Shown: positions 8,932 through 17,877 of the stretch, in pieces
How the letters are laid out: every line of letters starts with the position of its first letter
Position numbering within the stretch: position 1 is the stretch's first letter
DNA from: Nitrospira sp.
GTDB lineage: Bacteria; Nitrospirota; Nitrospiria; Nitrospirales; Nitrospiraceae
Direction: 5' to 3'
Length of the DNA stretch: 38,517 nt
Assembly (NCBI GenBank): GCA_009594865.1
Contig: VOPT01000006.1
Coordinates: 1-38,517 of the forward strand
Program-made: the position numbers and the translations under genes
The notes under the pieces: generated by a model
The model's database searches: none
Told to the model about the DNA's origin: nothing
Seen by the model: the letters and a program-made list of their open reading frames with translations, nothing else

Positions 8932-9765
8932 CTATGAAACAGGGGCTGGTTGCTTCTTCCATTTGGCAAGAATGCGCTCGACCCGCATCTTGACGACCAT
9001 ATCCGTATCCTTCAGCAAGGGCTTGATCGCTTCGCGCCCCCGTTCATCTCCGATAGCTTCGAGTGCTGCCGCCGCCGTTAACCGTGTAAACCAATCTTTG
9101 TTCTGCAACATCTCGATCAACGGATCGATGGCTTCAGGCGATTTAATGCGGCCCAGCGCAATCACGGCTTGCTTCCGCACTAATTCCTCTTTGTCCTTTA
9201 AGGCCTTAATCAGACCGGGTAAAGCCGGCTCGCCAAGATTGACCAGTGCGTCGGTCGCATCTTCCATGAATTCATCGTTCCGAAGCTGCTGCATCAGGGG
9301 GTCCAACACCCGCTCATCGCGAATCTTTCCCAAGGCCACGATCGCGGACTTCCGCACATCCCAGTCGCGCAACAGCTTGAGCAGCACGTCAACCGCAGGA
9401 GATCCGATTTGCCCGATGCCCTCAATCGCGACCTCTCGCACCTGCCAGTCACCGTCACGAAGGGCCGCCGCGAGCGGTTCGACGCAACGTTCATCCGCCA
9501 TTTCGCCCAGCGTGATTGCCGCTTCCCGTCTCACCACCCAATCAGGATCTTTGAGAAGGTCAATCTGGATATCGATTTCATCCTTGACCTTTTCCTCTTC
9601 CAACACCACTTCCTGCATTGGCTCGGTAAGCTCCTGCTCCCCCACTGAGGGGTCTAAGGATGCTGCCAGTTGGTCCGAGACTTGATCTGTCAAAGCCTCA
9701 TCCGCAACTTGGCCGATAGGGGAAACAGCCTGTGCTTGTTCTTTTTTCTCGCCAGTATGTTCCAT
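8932..9765 (-). CDS. HEAT-repeat (PBS lyase-like) protein, cytoplasmic
   Basis: The product is 277 residues. The first 60 are acidic and rich in Glu and Gln with no signal peptide. From about residue 70 there are six to seven HEAT-like repeats of about 30 residues, for example DPDWVVRREAAITLGEMAD, DGDWQVREVAIEGIGQIG and VRKQAVIALGRIKSPEAID. The regular VR-A--ALG--- pattern is that of the PBS-lyase HEAT family, which includes phycobilin lyases but is mostly scaffolding proteins in non-phototrophs. It lacks the export signal of the other HEAT protein at 7089, so the two probably act in different compartments. Function unknown. Confidence 0.9.
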   Translation of the reverse strand: MEHTGEKKEQAQAVSPIGQVADEALTDQVSDQLAASLDPSVGEQELTEPMQEVVLEEEKVKDEIDIQIDLLKDPDWVVRREAAITLGEMADERCVEPLAAALRDGDWQVREVAIEGIGQIGSPAVDVLLKLLRDWDVRKSAIVALGKIRDERVLDPLMQQLRNDEFMEDATDALVNLGEPALPGLIKALKDKEELVRKQAVIALGRIKSPEAIDPLIEMLQNKDWFTRLTAAAALEAIGDERGREAIKPLLKDTDMVVKMRVERILAKWKKQPAPVS

Positions 9766-9828
9766 ATCAAGAATCCTTATTCCGCAGGAGGGTTGGATTT
9801 GGGTCAGATGCTTTGATGCCGCACGTCA

Positions 9829-10029
9829 TCAGGATTTTGCTTCAGCCTGTTTCCCTGCTGCATGCTTTTTCCTTAACGAAAGCGCCCGTCGCTTACGCTG
9901 CACCCGCTTGAGTCGTTTACGCAAAGACCGCATAGCGGGATCACCCGATTTACTCTCATCTTTTGTGTTCGCGGCGATTTTCTTCTTCAGTCGAACTTCG
10001 TCTGATTCACCGGTCGGTTTCTTTGCCAT
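9829..10029 (-). CDS. Small highly basic protein
   Basis: This 66-residue protein is rich in Lys and Arg, with a core RSLRKRLKRVQRKRRALSLR and an Ala/Lys tail. The start MAKKPTGESDEV is preceded by GGAGG (minus strand, near 10039). The composition suggests nucleic-acid or ribosome binding, but I recognise no family. It lies 64 nt upstream of the HEAT-repeat gene on the same strand and may be co-transcribed with it. Confidence 0.7.
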   Translation of the reverse strand: MAKKPTGESDEVRLKKKIAANTKDESKSGDPAMRSLRKRLKRVQRKRRALSLRKKHAAGKQAEAKS

Positions 10030-10160
10030 GCAACTTCAACCTCCAACAATTAAGATCGAGATAAACAAAAAGAACGGCACGCTCGGCATGCCAATCTAGA
10101 TCGGGCAGTCTAATCAAGTGCAGGAGGAGGTGTCAACTAACGGAATGTCAATGGCTCGCT

Positions 10161-10823
10161 TTAGGAGACGATGAGACCGGGAACGGTGTTGTGCGCCGAA
10201 TGATCGGCAGCTAACATGCTGCCGATCCGCCGTTCACGGCGAACATACAAGGCTTCCTGAGGCATCATGCGAGGTGGGACGGCAGGCACTTCGACGCCTT
10301 CTTCCTGGCGCGTAGGCCTCTTCACGACTCCGGTATCGGTATTCAGCAGCATACCCGCCACAGAGGCGATCAATGAGGATGGTATGGGTGCCACAGGACG
10401 ATGATTACCGATCACTTCTATCTGCACAGGGCTGGTACCGGATTCCAGCATACCCAGTTCACGAGCCGCAGCTTGCGAAAGATCCAACATTCGGCCAGCT
10501 ACATACGGACCTCGATCGTTAATTCGAACCTGCACGGACTTTCCATTGGCCAGGTTGACGACTCGCACGAGACTGCCAAGCGGCAATTTACGATGAGCAG
10601 CCGTATAGGCGGTCATGTCGAAGACCTCTCCATTCGCTGCGAGTTTTCCGTGAAATTCCTTCCCATACCATGACGCAACACCTCGATCTTTGATACCGAG
10701 ATCCAGAGAGAGTTCGCCTTTGGGAATGGAGGAACAGGCACTGAGGAGAAGGAGGCAGGAAACCATGGGAACGACAGCATATCCCGTCTTACAACGAGAA
10801 CGGTTCCGGAAATCCCTGACCAT
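10161..10823 (-). CDS. rlpA: RlpA-like septal lytic transglycosylase, lipoprotein
   Basis: The N-terminus carries a lipoprotein signal with lipobox LSAC (around residues 28-31). It is followed by a double-psi beta-barrel domain typical of RlpA: GVASWYGKEFHGKLAANGE, LPLGSLVRVVNLANGK and VRINDRGPYVAGRMLDLSQA. RlpA proteins cleave denuded glycan strands of peptidoglycan or bind them at the septum. The catalytic pattern (Asp in NDRGPY and His in the FHGKLA region) appears present. There is no C-terminal SPOR domain, so septal targeting is not shown. The protein would sit in the outer membrane facing the periplasm. Confidence 0.92.
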   Translation of the reverse strand: MVRDFRNRSRCKTGYAVVPMVSCLLLLSACSSIPKGELSLDLGIKDRGVASWYGKEFHGKLAANGEVFDMTAYTAAHRKLPLGSLVRVVNLANGKSVQVRINDRGPYVAGRMLDLSQAAARELGMLESGTSPVQIEVIGNHRPVAPIPSSLIASVAGMLLNTDTGVVKRPTRQEEGVEVPAVPPRMMPQEALYVRRERRIGSMLAADHSAHNTVPGLIVS

Positions 10824-11161
10824 AGAAGCACCTCGTGTGAAAGCCTGAACTCACTGTCCGATGAAACAGCTCCTCAAAAGTGATTTCAGGCTACGGGAGA
10901 TTCCCCTTGGCGACAATACCGTCTGGGTAGCACGGCCCCCTACAAACGGACAAAGAATCACACCCACTGAACAGACCGCACTTTTGCCATACCGACATGC
11001 GCTAGAACGCCGCAATGCCTTCAAATTGCCTGAAATTGTCAAAATTCTGCAATCCACAACGCAGGACAGTTCACAAAATCACTGTCTTCAGAGCCCGAGG
11101 CTGACTCAGGCAAAACCCACACTGCTCCGGACTCGAGGAGATCCCGGGTCAGGATCGGTCT
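10824..11161. other. Intergenic stretch without a supported gene
   Basis: A plus-strand open frame starts here at 10861 but runs antisense into the lipoprotein gene at 11162-11818 and has no protein-like pattern. No tRNA, strong hairpin or clear promoter was seen. Confidence 0.55.
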
Positions 11162-11818
11162 TTAGCGGAAACGAATCGAACGATCTTCCAGCTTCGTGTT
11201 CAGAACGAAGCGCTCAAAATTCTTTTCCAGCACCTCGGCAAGCAGTTCTTCCCCGTCCTGAGGTTCGAACCAGAATACATTGTCGTGACTGCCGGAATGC
11301 GTATCGCTTCGAACGATCGAACTGCCATCTTCGCGATTGTTCGCCTGGATCACCAGCTTACTGCGAGCCTCGATATCGGTCATAAGAAACCCACGCTTCG
11401 CCTCGACCGTCAAATCGAGAATTTTCCCAGACAGCACGATACTCGGACCATGTTCTGATTCCGCAGGGGCAACCTTTTGATATTGCGCCAGCCAGCCCTT
11501 GCGTTTTAAATAATCCGCCAATGCTTGGCCGGTTTCTTCGCCGGTACTGCCGCTCGAGACCTGAAAGTCCGTTTCACCACCCCACATCGAGCTTCGGCTT
11601 CCCACCTTCGCATGATCGGCCCGCGCGTCTTCAAACGGAATGACAACCACTTTCGGCCCCGCCATCGGCTTCACGGCTGAAGAGGCGTTGGTCATTTCCT
11701 TGGCCTTGGGGGTCAAATTCATGGGAATAATGTCGCCTTTTCCGGAGCAGCCCATCAGGAGCAGCAACCCGACGGCTACCGGCGCAGATATCCCCGACAC
11801 CACATGCTGTCGAATCAT
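11162..11818 (-). CDS. Putative lipoprotein
   Basis: The N-terminus MIRQHVVSGISAPVAVGLL leads to the lipobox LMGC at about residues 21-24, so the mature protein should be lipid-anchored. The mature part includes VVVIPFEDARADHAKVGSR and a region LADYLKRKGW, which resemble outer-membrane lipoproteins of the YajG kind, where PFEDxR begins a beta strand. I do not claim membership in that family. The gene is followed on the same strand by the RlpA gene after a 338-bp gap and preceded by a small exported protein, so envelope function is likely. Confidence 0.82.
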   Translation of the reverse strand: MIRQHVVSGISAPVAVGLLLLMGCSGKGDIIPMNLTPKAKEMTNASSAVKPMAGPKVVVIPFEDARADHAKVGSRSSMWGGETDFQVSSGSTGEETGQALADYLKRKGWLAQYQKVAPAESEHGPSIVLSGKILDLTVEAKRGFLMTDIEARSKLVIQANNREDGSSIVRSDTHSGSHDNVFWFEPQDGEELLAEVLEKNFERFVLNTKLEDRSIRFR

Positions 11819-11874
11819 AAAATCTCTCTACCTCCGTGTGAGAAACACACCTTCACGATTACGAGCAAGTCAAA

Positions 11875-12240
11875 TCAATTGCGATGGAGAACGATCGATC
11901 GAACCGTCAACCCATCACGAGTCTTCACATACTTCAATGTCACCTTATCGCCGACATGGATCTGGTCGAGCGTGATCCGTTTCTTCCCACGCATAATGGT
12001 GGCACCTTGCTTGATCACAGCGCCGACCACGATCGCCTCACTCGATCCATACTGCCCCTTGACCACGATAACCGGGGGATCCTCACTGCCAATGACGTTT
12101 TCAACCGTTCCCTTGATCTCATGGACAGTATTACTGGCGGCATACACTGATGTCAGGAAGCTCCCGAGTCCGGCAAGGGCCACACACAGCGCGGCGCCAA
12201 TGACTAGGACGCCGAGCAGACTCGGCCTCGGTTGATTCAT
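11875..12240 (-). CDS. Small exported protein, probably OB/beta-barrel-like
   Basis: The start ATG 12240 has AAGAG 4 nt upstream; ATG 12252 is the alternative. The first 35 residues hold a signal anchor or signal peptide (LLGVLVIGAALCVALAG, ending near VYAAS). The mature 85 residues are rich in beta strands: IKGTVENVIGSEDPPVIVVK, then ITLDQIHVGDKVTLKYVK. The pattern of a short domain describing an exported small-ligand or cation-dependent beta fold is common in Nitrospira, but I cannot name a family. It lies upstream of the lipoprotein gene on the same strand. Confidence 0.78.
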   Translation of the reverse strand: MNQPRPSLLGVLVIGAALCVALAGLGSFLTSVYAASNTVHEIKGTVENVIGSEDPPVIVVKGQYGSSEAIVVGAVIKQGATIMRGKKRITLDQIHVGDKVTLKYVKTRDGLTVRSIVLHRN

Positions 12241-12495
12241 GTCACTCTTCATTCAGCAGAGACCTCTTCATCAGGCATTCCACCTGGCTGCCTGGTGGCT
12301 AAAGTCGCGGAACTGTAGCAGTTACGGATCACGCTGTAAAGACGGACTCACGCTTTTCTGCCTCCTCACCTGCGCGGCGTATACTTCTCTTGACTGCATC
12401 CCACATGGTCGGTAAGATCACGCCCGATTTGCCACACCACGTGCCGTATCAACGAACAGCAGGATCACACCCAGCTAGCCGTCAATCCCGACTGC

Positions 12496-13464
12496 ATGAT
12501 CGAAGTTTGTAACATCACCAAACGCTACGGCCACCTCACCGCGATTGACCGCGTGACCTTTCGCGTGGAGAAAGGAGAGGTGCTGGCATTCCTCGGCCCC
12601 AATGGCGCCGGGAAAACCACGACCATGCGCATCCTTACCTCCTTTATTCCCGCCACGGAAGGAACCGCACAGATCGCGGGTTTCGATTGCGCAGAGCAAC
12701 CGGACGAGGTGAAGAAACGGATTGGATATTTGCCCGAAACTCCGCCTGTCTACCAAGAACTCACGGTCGCCGAGTACTTAGGTTTTGTGGGAAAGCTCCG
12801 GGGGTTGAGTGGAGCAAGTCTGACGCAGGCGTTGGATCGGGTCACGGAACGCCTGTCCTTGGGGACTGTCCGGCAGCGGCTGATCGCCAACCTGTCACGG
12901 GGCTATCGTCAACGCGTTGGGCTGGCCCAAGCCCTCATTCACGATCCTCCCGTGCTTATCCTAGACGAACCCACAGTTGGTCTCGACCCGAAGCAGATCA
13001 TTGAAATCCGTGAATTGATTAAAAGCCTGGCCGGCTCGCACTCCGTGATTCTGAGCACACACATCCTGCCGGAAGCCACCGCGGTCTGTCAGCGTGTCGT
13101 GATCATCAACGGGGGTCGGATCGTCGCCGAAGATACTCCCGATCAACTCTCCGCACGGCTGCGGAAGTCGGAAAAGATCAGCATCACGCTCAAAGCTCCG
13201 CCCGCCAATGTGGCCGAGCGACTTCGAGAGGTCCCAGGAGTAGAACATGTCTTGGCCACGTCCGACCCCAAAACGGTCCTGATCGAATGCGCACTGGGCC
13301 GCGATATCCGGGAAGACGTGGCGCGCTTCGCTGTCGGACAAAATTGGGGGCTATTGGAAATGAAACCCGTTTCAATGACGCTTGAAGATGTCTTCCTGAA
13401 ACTGACCCAGCGGGAAGAGGAACTGCCAAAGTCGAACGACACTACCGTGGGCGAGCAACAGTAA
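12496..13464 (+). CDS. ABC transporter ATP-binding protein, GldA-like
   Basis: This 322-residue cytoplasmic ATPase powers the membrane complex encoded by the next two genes. Visible motifs are Walker A LGPNGAGKTTT, the signature LSRGYRQRVGLAQAL, Walker B VLILDEPTVGLDP and the switch His in ILSTHILPEA. The signature has SRGYRQR in place of SGGQ, a form common in ABC-2 exporters. The C-terminal 90 residues form an extra domain seen in the GldA/NatA/CcmA-like group. The start codon ATG 12496 has no clear ribosome binding site. The set resembles GldA-GldF-GldG, but gliding is not implied. Confidence 0.93.
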   Translation: MIEVCNITKRYGHLTAIDRVTFRVEKGEVLAFLGPNGAGKTTTMRILTSFIPATEGTAQIAGFDCAEQPDEVKKRIGYLPETPPVYQELTVAEYLGFVGKLRGLSGASLTQALDRVTERLSLGTVRQRLIANLSRGYRQRVGLAQALIHDPPVLILDEPTVGLDPKQIIEIRELIKSLAGSHSVILSTHILPEATAVCQRVVIINGGRIVAEDTPDQLSARLRKSEKISITLKAPPANVAERLREVPGVEHVLATSDPKTVLIECALGRDIREDVARFAVGQNWGLLEMKPVSMTLEDVFLKLTQREEELPKSNDTTVGEQQ

Positions 13465-13467
13465 GCG

Positions 13468-14238
13468 ATGCCACCCGTCCAAGCGATCATCAGGAAAGAG
13501 TTACGTTCGTATTTCGTTTCGCCCATCGTCTATGTCGTGGGCGGAGTCTTCCTCCTGACGTTTGGCTTTCTCGCGTACCTCTATATCGTGTTTACCGGGG
13601 CCCAGGCCATCCAGCTGACGCAAATGCAGGGCGGCCCGGCGCAGATCAATCTCAACGATCTGGTGTTTCGCAATCTGTTTGCCAGCATGCGGTTCGTCCT
13701 CCTCTTGATCCTGCCCATCCTCACCATGCGACTGCTGGCCGAGGAGCGCAAGCTTCGGACCTTTGAATTTCTGATGACTGCACCGATACGAGTCAGCGAA
13801 ATCATCGTGGGAAAGTTTATCAGCGTCTACCTCGTGTTTATGGGCATGCTGCTGTTGACGACCTTGGTGCCGCTCACGCTGGCGCTCTTCAGCGATTTCG
13901 ACTGGTATCCAGTGCTGACCGGCTATCTCGGGTTGACACTCCTTGGTGGGTTATTCTTAGCCGTCGGGCTTTTTGCCTCCTCCATCACCGAAAATCAGAT
14001 TGTGGCGGCCTTCACCAGCTTTGGGCTCCTCCTCATGTCGTGGTTGTTGGCCGGACTCGGCTCCCTGTTGGGAGACACCCCTGCCGGACAGGTGATCTCC
14101 TACCTCTCATTCATGGAACACTACGACCATCTGGTGCGCGGTCTGATCGATACGAGAGACCTGGTGTATTACCTGAGCGGAACCGTATTGATGCTGTTCC
14201 TTGCTCACCGCATTGTGGATTCATCGCGATGGAAATGA
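13468..14238 (+). CDS. ABC-2 type permease, GldF-like
   Basis: The product is a 256-residue integral membrane protein with about six predicted helices, for example YVVGGVFLLTFGFLAYLYIV and FVLLLILPILTMRLLAEE. The motif LPILTMRLLAEERKLRTFE is typical of ABC-2 permeases of the GldF/NosY type. It starts 3 nt after the ATPase gene and overlaps the start of the next gene, so the operon is tight. It should form the membrane channel with the upstream ATPase. The substrate is unknown. Confidence 0.92.
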   Translation: MPPVQAIIRKELRSYFVSPIVYVVGGVFLLTFGFLAYLYIVFTGAQAIQLTQMQGGPAQINLNDLVFRNLFASMRFVLLLILPILTMRLLAEERKLRTFEFLMTAPIRVSEIIVGKFISVYLVFMGMLLLTTLVPLTLALFSDFDWYPVLTGYLGLTLLGGLFLAVGLFASSITENQIVAAFTSFGLLLMSWLLAGLGSLLGDTPAGQVISYLSFMEHYDHLVRGLIDTRDLVYYLSGTVLMLFLAHRIVDSSRWK

Positions 14239-15758
14239 CGCGTCATCCGCTCCCCATTGGTGCCATCGGAACCGGCCTGGCCATCGCCGGCGTCATTGCC
14301 TATTCCCTGGTTCCCGACAAGCTATGGCTGGTCACGCTCCTTGAAGGACTGGCGCTTGCCTGCTTCATCTGGGCGTTTGCCACCCATTTTGATCAGGTCA
14401 AACGCTTCTCCTCTCAGCGATCCACGCGAATGGGCGCGAACAGCGCGCTGATGGTCGCACTGTTTCTAGCAATCTTAGCCATCGTGAATTTCCTCGCCGC
14501 CAGACATTCGATCCGCTGGGACTTCTCAGAGAATCAGAACTATACGCTCGCACCGGAAACCTACCGCGTTCTGCGCAATCTCACACGAGACGTCAACGTG
14601 ACGGTGTTTACGCGGGAAAAGGATCCTGGTTACCAGGGCTACAAGGAGCGCTTCGACAGCTATCGGCAAGCCAGCCCCAAGCTGACCGTGCAGTTCATCG
14701 ATCCGGAACGCCAGCCAAAAGTCGCGCAAAATTACGGCATCACCCGCACCGATGTGGCGATCTTCGAAAGTGGTCCGCAATCGGTTCGCATCACGTCGCC
14801 GGCAGAAGTGGAGATCACCGGCGCACTGGTGCGGGTGTCCAAAGACAGCAAAAAGCGGGTGGTGTTTTTGGAAGGCCATGGTGAACGCAGTTTGGAGGAC
14901 AAAGACCGCGGCGGAATGGCACTCACCAAGGATGTGCTGGAAAAACAAGGTTACGAGATCGGCACCGTCACCTTGCTGCAAGAGCCGGCTGTACCAAGCA
15001 ACACAGACGTCTTAGTGATTGCCGGGCCTCGACGCGCCATTACCAAGGAAGAACAGGAACGCATTCAGGCCTACGTCGCAAAAGGCGGCCACCTCCTCGT
15101 TCTGCTGGATCCGGACAGCCAAGCAAGCATGGATAACCTCCTGAAGGTCTGGGGGCTGGAACTGGGATCGGGCGTACTTGTCGATTTGCAAGACCGGCTC
15201 GCACAGGGCGACCTGACAGCCCTGCTGGTGCGCACGTTCACCGACCACGAAATCACCCACGAATTGACCGCTGCGGTGCTGTTCCCGTTGGCTCGCCACC
15301 TGATCTTTCACGAAGAACAGGGCAAAGACTGGGACTATGTGCCCTTGGCGCGCACGTCGCCACGCAGCTGGGCCGAAACGGATATGAAAGGTCGCGTCGT
15401 CAGCTATGACGAAAAAGAAGATGTGCAAGGGCCGTTGGCGCTCGCCGCCGCGTTGACCCCCAAACAGGCCCCTGAGGAAGGCAAGCCTCGCCCTGCCGTC
15501 GTCGTCGTCGGCAATTCCGCCTTTGCCAGCAACGGGTTCATTAACTTCGTCGGCAACAGTGATTTCTTTCAGCGCACCGTGGGATGGCTCTCGGAAGAAC
15601 GTGATTTGATTTCCCTCACGCCGAAGGACCCCGCGGTTCGACCGTTTACGCCGAATCCGCTCCAGGAGCGAATTCTGCTCTATGTCCAGGTGATTTTCCT
15701 TCCAGCCATGACCGTGCTCTGCGGCCTCCTGGTCTGGCGGAAACGGCGTCGTTTGTAG
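14229..15758 (+). CDS. GldG-like ABC-associated auxiliary protein
   Basis: The 509-residue protein has two N-terminal membrane helices (residues about 9-50), a third near LMVALFLAILAIVNFLAARH, a large extracytoplasmic region and a final helix ILLYVQVIFLPAMTVLCGLL followed by a basic tail. The soluble part shows the GldG/ABC-type uncharacterised transport pattern: FSENQNYTLAPETYRVLRNL, VTVFTREKDPGY and VVFLEGHGERS. The start ATG 14229 overlaps the permease stop by 10 nt; the longer upstream open frame is antisense-like and lacks a start signal. It probably senses or supports substrate movement through the ABC-2 channel. Confidence 0.9.
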   Translation: MEMTRHPLPIGAIGTGLAIAGVIAYSLVPDKLWLVTLLEGLALACFIWAFATHFDQVKRFSSQRSTRMGANSALMVALFLAILAIVNFLAARHSIRWDFSENQNYTLAPETYRVLRNLTRDVNVTVFTREKDPGYQGYKERFDSYRQASPKLTVQFIDPERQPKVAQNYGITRTDVAIFESGPQSVRITSPAEVEITGALVRVSKDSKKRVVFLEGHGERSLEDKDRGGMALTKDVLEKQGYEIGTVTLLQEPAVPSNTDVLVIAGPRRAITKEEQERIQAYVAKGGHLLVLLDPDSQASMDNLLKVWGLELGSGVLVDLQDRLAQGDLTALLVRTFTDHEITHELTAAVLFPLARHLIFHEEQGKDWDYVPLARTSPRSWAETDMKGRVVSYDEKEDVQGPLALAAALTPKQAPEEGKPRPAVVVVGNSAFASNGFINFVGNSDFFQRTVGWLSEERDLISLTPKDPAVRPFTPNPLQERILLYVQVIFLPAMTVLCGLLVWRKRRRL

Positions 15759-15761
15759 GCC

Positions 15762-17132
15762 ATGGCGCGCTATTGGCCGACAGTTCTCATGGCAGGCATC
15801 CTCGCAGGGCTTGGCCTGTACCTCTACTTCGTCGAACTGCCCGAACAACGCACGGAACTCGTCACCGCAACCCAGGCCAAACAAATCCTGCCGTTTGAGC
15901 AAGCCCAGATCACGGCGTTGCGAGTCCGCAGCCACTCTGGCGAAGTGGTGCTGAGCCAGAACCCTGGCCATCCCTGGGGCATTACCGCACCGATTCAAAC
16001 CGACGCCGATCAACGACAGGTTCAGGCGCTGCTCCGCGCGCTCGTCACGGGGAAGGTCTCCCGACTTGTCGAAACCCATCCGGCCTCATTGACGCCCTTC
16101 GGCCTGGATCATCCCTCCACCGTCGTGACCGTGATGGCTGGTGATCGCAGCGAAACGCTCTCCATTGGAGACGCCGGCCCCCTCTCATCCACCCTCTATG
16201 TGCTGCGAGCATCGGATGAGGCGGTCCTTCTGACCGACCTGGCGCCGAAAGACTTTCTGAATCGCACCCTGCTCTCCTTCCGGCGCAAAGAGTTGTTGCA
16301 GTTCAACCAACAGGAAACTGAGCAACTCCGGCTCACCTACCCAACCACGGAAATCGTGCTGTATGGGATTGAGGAGAAACCGAAGAAGAAGTGGAAAATC
16401 CGTTACCCCATCGAGGCTGAAGCAGATCGCACGGAAGTCCAAGCCCTGCTCTTTCGGTTGGAAGACCTCAAAGCCTTGGCCATCGTCGATCCAGGACCTG
16501 AGCGGGAGAAGCTCGCGCCATTGCTGACTAAGCCGAAGATAAAAGTCACCGTGCATGCCGCTGGGACTGACCAGGTCGTTCGCCTCTTCCAGCCCGATCC
16601 GACCAGTGGCGAAGCCTTTGCGCAAACCGCCCCGGACGGCCCCATTTATAAAATCAGTCCCTCTGTCATTAAAGAATTGACGAAAGACCTGTTCGCGTTC
16701 CAAGACAAACGGCTACTCGGAGCAGAAACCAGCGACATTGCCCTGCTCTCCATTAAGACTCGAGAAGAGCAGTACACCCTGGTTCACGACCGCGACGGAT
16801 GGATGCTGGAGGATCAGCCAAATGAAAAACTGCGGCAAGACGTCGCCGATCTGCTCGTCAGCCGAATCGTGAATCTCCCGGCCGAAGAACGCGTGCTCAA
16901 GCAAGTCGGCCCGCTGGCGCCCTATGGACTCGTCGCGCCGGTCGCCGAATTTGTCGCCACCGGAAAAGACGGTCACGTGGCCGGACGCCTGGCCCTCGGC
17001 AATCAATCGGGAGGCCTCCTCTATGCCATCGGTCAACGGATACCGGGCGTATTCCAGGTCCGCCCCGACCTACTGACCCAGATCCCTTCCCGATTGGCCC
17101 TGCTCGCGAGCGGTCCAGCCACACCGCCTTAA
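15762..17132 (+). CDS. DUF4340 domain protein
   Basis: The 456-residue protein has one N-terminal membrane helix (VLMAGILAGLGLYLYFVEL) and then repeated alpha/beta units in the periplasm. Each unit includes lines such as WGITAPIQTDADQRQVQALL, KWKIRYPIEAEADRTEVQAL and a LTPFGLDHPS-type segment. These are the marks of DUF4340, which usually lies next to GldG-like genes. It begins 3 nt after the previous stop and completes a four-gene operon with the ATPase, permease and GldG-like protein. Its job is unknown; an accessory envelope role is inferred from context. Confidence 0.9.
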   Translation: MARYWPTVLMAGILAGLGLYLYFVELPEQRTELVTATQAKQILPFEQAQITALRVRSHSGEVVLSQNPGHPWGITAPIQTDADQRQVQALLRALVTGKVSRLVETHPASLTPFGLDHPSTVVTVMAGDRSETLSIGDAGPLSSTLYVLRASDEAVLLTDLAPKDFLNRTLLSFRRKELLQFNQQETEQLRLTYPTTEIVLYGIEEKPKKKWKIRYPIEAEADRTEVQALLFRLEDLKALAIVDPGPEREKLAPLLTKPKIKVTVHAAGTDQVVRLFQPDPTSGEAFAQTAPDGPIYKISPSVIKELTKDLFAFQDKRLLGAETSDIALLSIKTREEQYTLVHDRDGWMLEDQPNEKLRQDVADLLVSRIVNLPAEERVLKQVGPLAPYGLVAPVAEFVATGKDGHVAGRLALGNQSGGLLYAIGQRIPGVFQVRPDLLTQIPSRLALLASGPATPP

Positions 17133-17212
17133 CCCGCGACCAGAGGTGTTTCCAGGAAGAGGACGATTATGCTACTGTGCGCCCATCGCTCTTGATCAAG
17201 GAGGATCCTTCA

Positions 17213-17629
17213 ATGATGTACTCGCGTTCCCACGGTGCCGTTGTCCTGTCCTTATCTCTGCTTGTGCTCAGTGCCTGTGCGACGGAAGAAACGATGACTA
17301 GCAGTGGATCGACGCACGCTGCCTCTGCGAGTGGGTCGATGAAAGCCGCCCCCCAAGCCTACGACTCGCTCCAGTCCTGCCTGGACCGAATCCCATCCTC
17401 AGGCACGGCGGGGAATCGCATGATCGCAGAAGAAAGCTGTCGCAGGGATGAGACGCTTCGTCAAACCATCGCAGGCAACGCCGCCGCGAAGAGCGGGAAC
17501 CGCGCCGCGGCCGGTGCCGCCGGCGATAGTTTGGAAGCCTGTATGGCTCGCATCCCGAAAGACGGGTCGGTGGGTCAGCGGATGCTGGCTGAAGAGAGCT
17601 GCAAGCGCGATCAGGCCAATCAGCGATAA
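17213..17629 (+). CDS. Small lipoprotein with two internal repeats
   Basis: The start ATG 17213 follows AAGGAGGA (17198-17205). The signal region ends in lipobox LSAC. The mature part holds two copies of a 29-residue unit: one starts DSLQSCLDRIPSSGTAGNRM, the other DSLEACMARIPKDGSVGQRM. Both end in AEESC(R/K)RD. Each unit has two Cys, so disulfide pairing within or between units is possible. The linker between them is Ala/Gly-rich. I do not know a function. It lies 80 nt after the DUF4340 gene and has a strong ribosome binding site, so it may be independently expressed. Confidence 0.85.
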   Translation: MMYSRSHGAVVLSLSLLVLSACATEETMTSSGSTHAASASGSMKAAPQAYDSLQSCLDRIPSSGTAGNRMIAEESCRRDETLRQTIAGNAAAKSGNRAAAGAAGDSLEACMARIPKDGSVGQRMLAEESCKRDQANQR

Positions 17630-17658
17630 TCCGACATTTCGATTTGATACTTGCCGCG

Positions 17659-17688
17659 CCTCCGAAGGTGGTCACCTCCCTTCGGGGG
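17659..17688 (+). terminator. Hairpin downstream of the repeat lipoprotein
   Basis: CCTCCGAAGG (17659-17668) pairs with CCTTCGGGGG (17679-17688) over 10 bp with one G-T pair and a 10-nt loop. There is no T-tract after it, so intrinsic termination is likely but not certain. Confidence 0.4.
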
Positions 17689-17737
17689 CACGCCATGCTG
17701 TAGACAATCTCACCGGCTTTCAGTATCGTACGACAAC

Positions 17738-17814
17738 GCCCCCGTAGCTCAGTTGGATAGAGCAGCGGTTTCCTAAACCGCGGGTCGCACGTTCAATTCG
17801 TGTCGGGGGCACCA
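17738..17814 (+). tRNA. tRNA-Arg (anticodon CCT), element insertion target
   Basis: The acceptor arms are GCCCCCG and CGGGGGC, with an encoded CCA at 17812-17814. The anticodon stem GCGGT/ACCGC closes the loop TTCCTAA, giving CCT. The D-arm and the T-loop TTCAATT are intact. The integrase gene ends about 50 nt downstream and points towards it, the usual layout when a tyrosine integrase has inserted an element at a tRNA 3' end. Confidence 0.96.
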
Positions 17815-17857
17815 ATTTTTCAACAAGTTAGCGAAACCTGCTCTGGCCGAATCCCCG

Positions 17858-17877
17858 CTTGTGCTAATTTGTGCTAA
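17858..17877 (+). repeat. Left TTGTGCTAA tandem pair, putative integrase arm sites
   Basis: CTTGTGCTAA and TTTGTGCTAA lie back to back, 44 nt inside the end of tRNA-Arg and over the integrase stop codon. A nearly identical pair is at 24163-24183 at the other end of the element. Confidence 0.55.

Noticed and set aside
10861..11385. Plus-strand open frame of 174 codons
   Set aside because: Its second half is antisense to the lipoprotein gene at 11162-11818, and it has no ribosome binding site or protein-like pattern.
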